A DNA stretch of 64,000 bases from positions 620,001-684,000 of the forward strand of contig CP071497.1 of NCBI GenBank assembly GCA_017354895.1. The letters are read 5' to 3'. The position numbers and the translations under genes are program-made. Every line of letters starts with the position of its first letter. Positions within the stretch are counted from its first letter, which is position 1. Source of the DNA: Podospora comata. Its lineage: Eukaryota; Ascomycota; Sordariomycetes; Sordariales; Podosporaceae. The notes under the pieces are model-generated. The model had not been told where the DNA came from. It did not search any database and saw only the letters and a program-made list of their open reading frames with translations. Shown in pieces: positions 57,533-64,000 of this stretch.

Positions 57533-59149
57533 ATGTCCATTCTTGGACTCGTCACGCTTTCCCAAGCGGCCGTTGTTGCTGCGGTTGTGAGTCTCCCACA
57601 CTCCAACAACAAAAGATAAGCTGCTGACCACTCTCGACAGTGCTTCGTCGTCGGCCGAGCGCTGTACAACGCCTTCTTCCACCCGCTAGCCGTGTTCCCA
57701 GGACCACGGCTGTGGGCCTCGTCTCGCATACCATATGCCGCCAACCTCGTTCGCGGCCGGCTGCATCACCGGATCAAGCAACTGCACGACCAGTACGGAC
57801 CGGTGGTGCGGATAGCCCCCGACGAGCTGTCCTTCACCCTCGACGGAGCTTGGCACGACATCTACTGCGGCGGCTACGGCAACAAGGGCTTCCCTAAGCA
57901 CGACGCCTACCGCAACGCCCAGACCTTTGTCTCACTCTTCGACGCCGACGATGAGAACCACACACGCCTTCGCAACCTCCTCGGCAAGGAGTTCTTCTCG
58001 CTAAACTCTGCCCGTCGCCAAGAACGCATCGTGCAGGAGTACACCACTCTGATGATCAATCAGCTGCGCAAGCAATATGTCGAGACCAAACAGCCGGCAG
58101 ACATGCGCGAGTGGTACAACTTCTTGACGTTTGACGTGGCGGCGAGGGTGACGCTCAGCGAGGATTTTGGCTGTCTGGAGAAGAGGACGTATCACCCTTG
58201 GATCGAGATGGTATTGACACACTTTAAACTGTCAGCGTTGTTGATGATCTCGCGGTTTTATCCTCCTTCGTCTTCCTTGCTTTTCACCCTAGCACCAGCC
58301 AGACTTATGGAGATGAGAGATACTTTTATCAGGCTTGTGCGGGAGAAGATTGAGCGTCGAATGAACCGCACTCTTCCGCCCGATGACAACGATGATTTCG
58401 TCACTGCTGCCCTTGGCAAGGGGATTGAAAAGGGGCTGACGAAGGACGAGCTCGAGGCGAATTGCATCTTGCTTCTGTTGGCCGGGAGCGAAACCATGAC
58501 GACGTCGCTGCTGGGGGCTACGCATTACCTGTGTGAAAACCCCGCCATCTTGCGTCGGATGACGGCCGAGGTTAGGGCAGCCGTCACATCCGAGGAGCAG
58601 CTTACCTTTGGGTTCATCACGGAGAACATGCCTTACCTCAATGCTGTGCTCAAGGAGACGCAGAGGCTGTGTCCACCGGTCGCGAACGGGCCTGCTCGTG
58701 TGGTCAACAGGCCTGGCACCATGATTGCTGGGTTCCCTGTTCCGGAAGGGACCGCTGTTGGTGTTACTCAGTTTGCGGCAAACCGCCAGACGTCGAACTT
58801 CACTCGCCCCAACGACTTTGTGCCCGAGAGATGGTTGTCAGTGGAGCAGGCGGGGCAGATTGGTGAAAAGATTGGCGACAGCGCTCTTGCGCAAGATGTC
58901 GAGCAGTTTGCGGGGGATGTGCGCAGCGTTGTTCGTCCGTTCGTGGTCGGCGGCCGCGACTGCATCGGACAAAACCTCTCATGGGTCGAGTTTCGCGTTG
59001 TGTTGGCTCGGATTCTGTGGAATTTTGACATGGAGGTGGTCAGGGAGGAGAAGTTTCCATCGTTTAACCAGTGGACAGATCAGAAGGCGTTTGAGCTTTG
59101 GCAGAAGGAACCTTATCATGTCAGCTTGACAGAGAGGACAAGTTCGTAA
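57533..59149 (+). CDS. Cytochrome P450 (CYP58/65-like group)
   Basis: Exons 57533-57586 and 57641-59149 give 520 residues. The short first exon encodes the start of the membrane anchor (MSILGLVTLSQAAVVAAV); the join CFVVGRALYNAFFHPLAVFP is in phase 0. Marks are PGPRLWASSRIPY, VRIAPDELSF, I-helix LLAGSETMTT, K-helix KETQR, and heme loop VVGGRDCIGQNLSWVEFR. This pattern is that of the large fungal group that includes trichothecene and isotrichodermin hydroxylases. Its substrate is unknown. It lies 7 kb from the diterpenoid pair with a membrane protein between, so membership in that pathway is uncertain. Confidence 0.9.
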
Positions 59150-59245
59150 TATTTTCTCGTTTCTTCGGTTTAAGTTACAGGAATAAAATAGCCTACAGAA
59201 TTCTGCAGTCGGGGACAACAACTTCTTTCGTACATTTTGCATTCA

Positions 59246-60825
59246 ACATGGATGATAACGGGTGAGAGCCTCTTTTTCTCAGCAGTAGGGGAATCATATG
59301 ATTCAGGTTTTTCAACCCTGGGGCAGCACGAGCGCGTTGCAACGGCGCCAATCCATCCGCACCTGTCGTTTCAATGTCGGCCCCCTTTTCGAGGAGAAGT
59401 TCGACTACCGAATGATGAGCAGCACCTCAACTACGGTCTGATGTGTCCTTCGATTCAATATTGACACCATGCTCACTCAACAACCGTGTCGCATCCAAAT
59501 GCCCACTTCCGGTAGTCCACGATAAACAGGTTCTGCCATCGTTGTCTTTGGATTCGACATCAGCCTTCTCGCTTGCCAGAAGTTGTTTGAGAATGGCTAC
59601 ATCGCCAGCCTTCGCAGCCTTCGCAGCCTTCGATGATAAAGTTTGTCCATCTTCATCCTGCGGCTCAACACTAATCGCGCCTCGAGCCAGTAGTATTTCC
59701 ATCACCTGCTCATGGCCCAGTTCTACGGCGGGGAAAACCATACTAGGTAGTTTGTCGCCTCGTGCCAGACGCCCTTTGCGGATACATATCCTTCGAAGCG
59801 GAAACATTGACCGTCGGTGTCTGCTCATGATGACGGGCTCGAAATCGTTGCTCAAAACCCGCTCGAACTGTGTCATACCGTACCGAACAGGCGATCTCGA
59901 AGATAGATAGCGATGGGTTTCTCCTCTACCTCTTTTTGTCGACAGTTAGGACCGATACCGATAAAACGAAGCTCTATGTGAATTCCGCGGCCGCTGGCAG
60001 TCAAGGGATTGTTGCCTAGGCTTCCAGGCGGCATCAATCCAACGATGTTGCCAAAGTTAATAAATGCGTCCGGGGAAGTTGCCAAAAGCCCACCGCGAGT
60101 ATCCAATAACTTCCATGCGAACAGACTGTGATCATCCGAGATCTTCATTATTTCCTCTTGTAGTCGGATGAAAGTATTTTCCTTCTCTCCATACATTAGC
60201 GGCATGTTGATATCGAATATTCCCAATAAACTGTAGACACGATCCTCGACTCTTGTTGTTTCCCTTCCAGCTGCCCATGACATCATCTTCTGAGCGACAC
60301 TGAAGCCAACAATATCACTCTCCCTGGCAAAAAGCTCCGATGGTATCCGGGTGCGGTTTGCCACGGCTCGTTGTAGGCTCAGCTTTCCACCCAGATTTGT
60401 CCAGTTTTTATCGAAAAAGTTCACTTTGCGTGGTGCAATGAGCTCTTGGAGGGTCCACGCCCTAGAATGGAAAACCACCTGCTATCGGAGAACTGGGCTT
60501 TCGACGGTACATCGGCCAGGTAATCGAGACAGACTTCGGCTTCTTGATACCAGCAGTACATGGAGTTGATAGCTTCTGAGAGCTCGGCGCTGCTCGTCTT
60601 ATCGATGCAGCAGGTGTCGACCCAAGCATATTGGTATCGCTCTCTGGCGAGGGCGCAAAAGGCCTCGATCTTCCGGTATCTTTATTTCTCTATGGCGCAG
60701 CCCACTTCCATGTCCCGAAACGTTACCTCCTCGTAGCCCCAGGTGTGTAACAAGATGGTATAGGGGGGCACACTATTGTCTGTAAACTCCGCAAGTTTTA
60801 CGGTGGTTGTGTGTAGCAGGCGCAT
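59246..60825 (-). pseudogene. Broken HET-domain and ankyrin-repeat gene
   Basis: Opens MRLLHTTTVKLAEFTD, the hallmark of HET-E/HET-D-type HET domains, with YTILLHTWGYEEVTF. A TAA (about 60687) stands in frame after CAIEK. The frame goes on with YRKIEAFCALARERYQYAWV and DTCCID. At about 60470 it shifts by five extra bases before SRAWTLQELIAPRKV. A HET C-terminal region follows (VEDRVYSLLGIFDINMPLMY). A further shift near 59875 leads to FERVLSNDFEPV and ankyrin units (ELGHEQVMEILLARGA, GHLDATRLLSEHGV). A TGA near 59425 interrupts the next ankyrin unit, which continues as HHSVVELLLEKGADIE. At least two nonsense codons and two shifts make it a pseudogene. It is convergent with the P450. Confidence 0.78.
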
Positions 60826-61110
60826 CCTGACGAATATTGGACGGGCGGACCAAGGCGGTACGTTCTACGGTAGTCGGTGGTCGGGGTTCAGTCGTCCGAT
60901 CAGATGAGGGACTAGGAAGGTATGAAGGGTGAGGGCATCACGGGGGATTTCAGCCCAAATGGCCGCAGCGCTATCAGCATGAGTGGCACAGGACAAGGCG
61001 ATTCTTCATTGGCCGCCTCACATGTCCCGTGATGAAAGGTGAAGAAGATGGTATGCTTTTTGCTTGTTTCTGAGCATATCCTCAAGTGTTACACTAGGCA
61101 CGTATCCTCA
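60826..61110. other. Spacer
   Basis: Under 300 bases between the HET-ankyrin relic start and the DUF2235 stop codon. No motif seen. Confidence 0.4.
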
Positions 61111-63425
61111 TCAGTGGGCATTGCCATTCTTCTCGTTGCCATTGCAATTCCCATGCATCTTCTCCCAAGCGCTCCTCTTCATCCAAATCTCCCCAATCGG
61201 ACAACCATCCTTCTCAACACAGACCCAATCGCCAATACCATGCTCCTCTCCAGCACGCCTCACCCCTCTCCCACCACCACCAATGATCAAGTTTCCTGGC
61301 CGATATTTCTCGTGTGCCTTCATGCGGCGGATCACACTGCCATGGATACGAGCATCCTCAGGAATGTCACGAACTTCCCCGCAGGGGAGGGGCCAGCGAA
61401 TGGGCTTCCAAGAGCCATCTTCTTGAAGGTCCATACGGCGGAAGGGGAGATACCTGGGAGGGCAACTGTTAGCCGGCCGGCATACACGGTAAGGCAGAAA
61501 ATAGTGGCTACGTACTCCATAATCTTCCAAGCTAACACTGAAGTCTTGCTCAGCCCGCAATCAAACTCGAGGGAGTCGTGAATTCGAGCCGTGTGCGCTT
61601 TGTGCATCATTTCTCGGAACGACGAAGGCTTCTGCTGTCCGCTGCAGTCACCCTCCTTCTCGCCCGACTTTTTGGCACCACTACCCCCGCCGTTGGTCTG
61701 AGAAAATGAGTCCTTAAAGCTGGATTGCTGGAACAACTTGGGTGTGCTCATACTCGAACTGCGGATCATGATGTTTGGAATCGGTGGGTTGGGCTCACCC
61801 GAGGTCTCGTGAGGGGCAATCTCGTCATTGAGGGGCTGTTCCTGTCCTGCCGACGGTGGCCTATACCCATGATCCTCGGTGCCGGGCTCGTCGTGGTCAT
61901 GGAGAGCCTCGACGCAACCCATCTCGCGGACCTTCTCCTCGTCAAACTTCAGGCCTGCCTTGATCGCTTCGTGGACCATCCAGACCAAGGGAACGTGGCT
62001 GGCGACCTTGGAGTCCTCAAAGGTTTCCTCCCACCCACCACCAATATCCGCATGGCCTCCTGAGAACCACACTTCGTCGATGTCCTGATGGCTTTCCTCC
62101 TCGTCGCTTTCCTCACTCTCGGCAAATGATTCGGCGTCCTCCAGATGAGGATGGGGCTCGATTGATACCTCGGATTTGACGTCGTTCTCCGTCGGGCGCG
62201 CCGAAGCCTCGGTCTTGTTGGTGTGCCGTGATCGTGTCGAGTGGGAGCGCCTGCGATATGGCTCTGGATCCGTGGGCACGCCCAACGTGGGCCGTCGCCC
62301 TCTGTCATCCTGGCCCTGTTTACCTTGGTGGGCGGTAGCGGCAGCGGATTTTCGTCTGTACTTCTCGTGGAGATTGTGGAGACCATCGGACACTGGGTGA
62401 TGGTGGTGCTGCTTCTTGCCGCTCTTGCTCTGGTACACCAAGTCCTGCCGGAACTTGGCGCGGCGCTCATCAATACTCACGGCGTGACGGACAACCTTTG
62501 CCGAGGTGCGCGCCGTGTAAGGAAACTTGCTCCTTTGCATCCAGGCTGCCTCAAACTGAGGTACACTGTTGACTGTGTCGAAGAGGCCGAGAAAGCGGAT
62601 GCGGCGGACAGGGCGGGAGAAGGTCTCACGAAATCCCTTCATGAAGGTGTACATCTCCCTCTTCTTCTGGTTCCCTTCTGGAGTGTTGTCTCCCTGCCTG
62701 CTCTGCCAGTTGGAGAAGGCTTTCCACGCAAACACCACCATCTCCTCGTTACCGTGCGACAGCAGCCCGACATAATCCAACATCTCGGCCAAGAATCGCG
62801 CAATGTACGCCCCACGCGAGAAGCCAAAGATGTAGATCTCATCTCCAGGGTTGTAGAACCTCATCAGGAACCGATAGCCTCCCACAACATGATGATCGAA
62901 CGAGGACCCAATGGCACTGTCTTTGGCTTTCATGTACCAAGACTTGATACGTGCCACCGTTCCCGTGCGAGTCAAGCTGCTTGAGACAACATAGGTGCCA
63001 ATTCCGGCTTCAGGATACAGTTTAGTACGACGCCCTTCAACACAATGTAACACGATTCTTTATCACTCACGTTGATAATAATGAACTAATCAGATTGTCA
63101 GCACTCCAGTCAGATAATAGACGGCATCGAAATACTTACATTGATCCCTCGCTGTCCTGTCGAGCATTCGAAATATCTTCAAAATGTTGCTGTCGCTGTC
63201 GTCGCCATGGAACTTATTGCCTGTGCCATCGAAGCACAACACAATCTTGCTCGGCTTCCGGTGGCGAGACTGATGGTCTCTGTCTGGACCCATTGGAGTG
63301 ACAGGACGAGATGGCAGATGTGTTGAGAAAAAGTCTTCGTGTGCGTCAATGTGGGATTCCCGATCTGGACTGGAGACTCTGACACGGTTACCCGACCTCT
63401 CGGGCATGAGGTGCGACTTATCCAT
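61111..63425 (-). CDS. DUF2235 family lipase-like protein
   Basis: Minus-strand exons 63425-63140, 63085-63071, 63007-61516 and 61453-61111 give 711 residues. The second exon is only 15 bases and, with flanks, encodes NFHYYQPGIGTY, which matches the family block after IVLCFDGTGNKFHGDDSDSN. The nucleophile elbow is FGFSRGAYIARFLAEML (GxSxG). Further blocks are LGLFDTVNSVP, SIDERRAKF and VWFSGGHADIGGGW (catalytic Asp/His region). An acidic Ser/Glu-rich insertion, probably disordered, lies before the last of these. The family is related to bacterial Tle1-type phospholipases and occurs widely in fungi without known substrate. I start at 63425; an in-frame ATG at 63545 would add 40 residues. Confidence 0.88.
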
Positions 63426-64000
63426 TTCTCGACAGTGGGCTGACCTCACAAAATTCCGACGCTGGGGGGGGTGACACAGAAAGTGAATCAAGACGGCGCA
63501 AGAACCCGTGATCGCATCACCAATGTTCTGGGACAACACCAGCATTCCCCTTTTATCAATGCCACTTTCTCGAGGACCAATCCACGACGCCAGCCTACCA
63601 CCCCCTTCTGCAGGATTCCGTCATTTGAACGAGAGCCCCCGCTCTTGACACATTCACCTCCCTTCATGACTCTTTGAACCTCCCAATCTTTTTCCCCGAC
63701 GTACTGATGCCGATCGCTGTGAGAGGTGAGACACTCTGCGAGGAGAAACCAGTCGTCCTATCAAAAAAGGAGGCACTGATGTCCACGATGCTGGTTGTCG
63801 GCTCATTTGCCATTGGTCGATGTGGCAGAAGGATGGCAGGTTGGGCATTAGTCCGTGGGTAGCGGTTCTTGATGGCCTATCACAACGAGATGGGTAGTTA
63901 GAGTGCAGCAATGACCCCGGCCTTCAGCTGCTATGCGGTCTGCGCAAGGGGGCCGGATGGGGAAGTCAGGACGCCGAACCACGGCGGCAATTGCGGTCTT
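63426..64000. other. Window end, upstream of DUF2235
   Basis: Promoter side of the minus-strand DUF2235 gene. Frames present on both strands (60-85 codons) have no motif. No gene is supported to the end of the window. Confidence 0.4.

Overview
The window is nuclear DNA of a filamentous ascomycete. Genes carry short GT-AG introns of about 45-75 bases with CTAAC/CTGAC-like branch sites, and gene content is typical of Sordariomycetes: HET-domain genes, fungal NLRs, DUF3292, DUF6601-like, a rhodopsin-domain membrane protein and a bifunctional diterpene cyclase. Sordariales (Podospora/Chaetomium side) fits best, but that placement is inference. All exon boundaries were worked out by eye from splice signals and reading phase.

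Layout. 0-5 kb: the 3' end of an amino-acid permease gene and a secreted GH31 alpha-glucosidase. 4.9-13.7 kb: a repeat-rich island bounded by two diverged direct repeats. It holds an intact NLR (SesB-type hydrolase, NB-ARC, near-identical TPRs), a head-to-head DUF6601-like membrane protein gene, three copies of an LTR-like repeat beginning TGTCACAC, and a dead Ty3 gag-pol remnant with CAG-to-TAG changes that look like repeat-induced point mutation. 14-18.4 kb: a 1,260-residue protein combining a zinc-binding segment, P-loop, RING-like finger and patatin lipase. 20-28 kb: DUF924 and DUF3292 genes, a broken gene with a STAND-type N-terminus and ubiquitin-like domain, and mannose-6-phosphate isomerase. 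28.6-34 kb: a broken HET-domain gene, a SET-domain protein with a signal peptide, and a secreted PL1 pectate lyase. 34.6-40.8 kb: a very large ZNFX1-type helicase. 41.4-44.8 kb: a secreted protein with three PAN/Apple-like modules and a phospholipase A2 domain. 45-53 kb: a small biosynthetic locus, with a bifunctional CPS/KS-type diterpene cyclase divergent from a P450 and followed by a GMC oxidoreductase. 53.9-59.1 kb: a rhodopsin-domain membrane protein and a second P450. 59.2-60.8 kb: a broken HET-ankyrin gene. 61.1-63.4 kb: a DUF2235 lipase-like protein.

Two themes stand out. First, genes of the fungal self/non-self recognition type are dense. Two large ones are intact (the NLR and the patatin protein) and three are decaying (ULD, HET, HET-ankyrin). 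Four lipase or hydrolase-type enzymes occur: NLR hydrolase, patatin, PLA2 and DUF2235. Second, a diterpenoid mini-cluster sits at 45-53 kb. No tRNA, rRNA or CRISPR feature was recognised.
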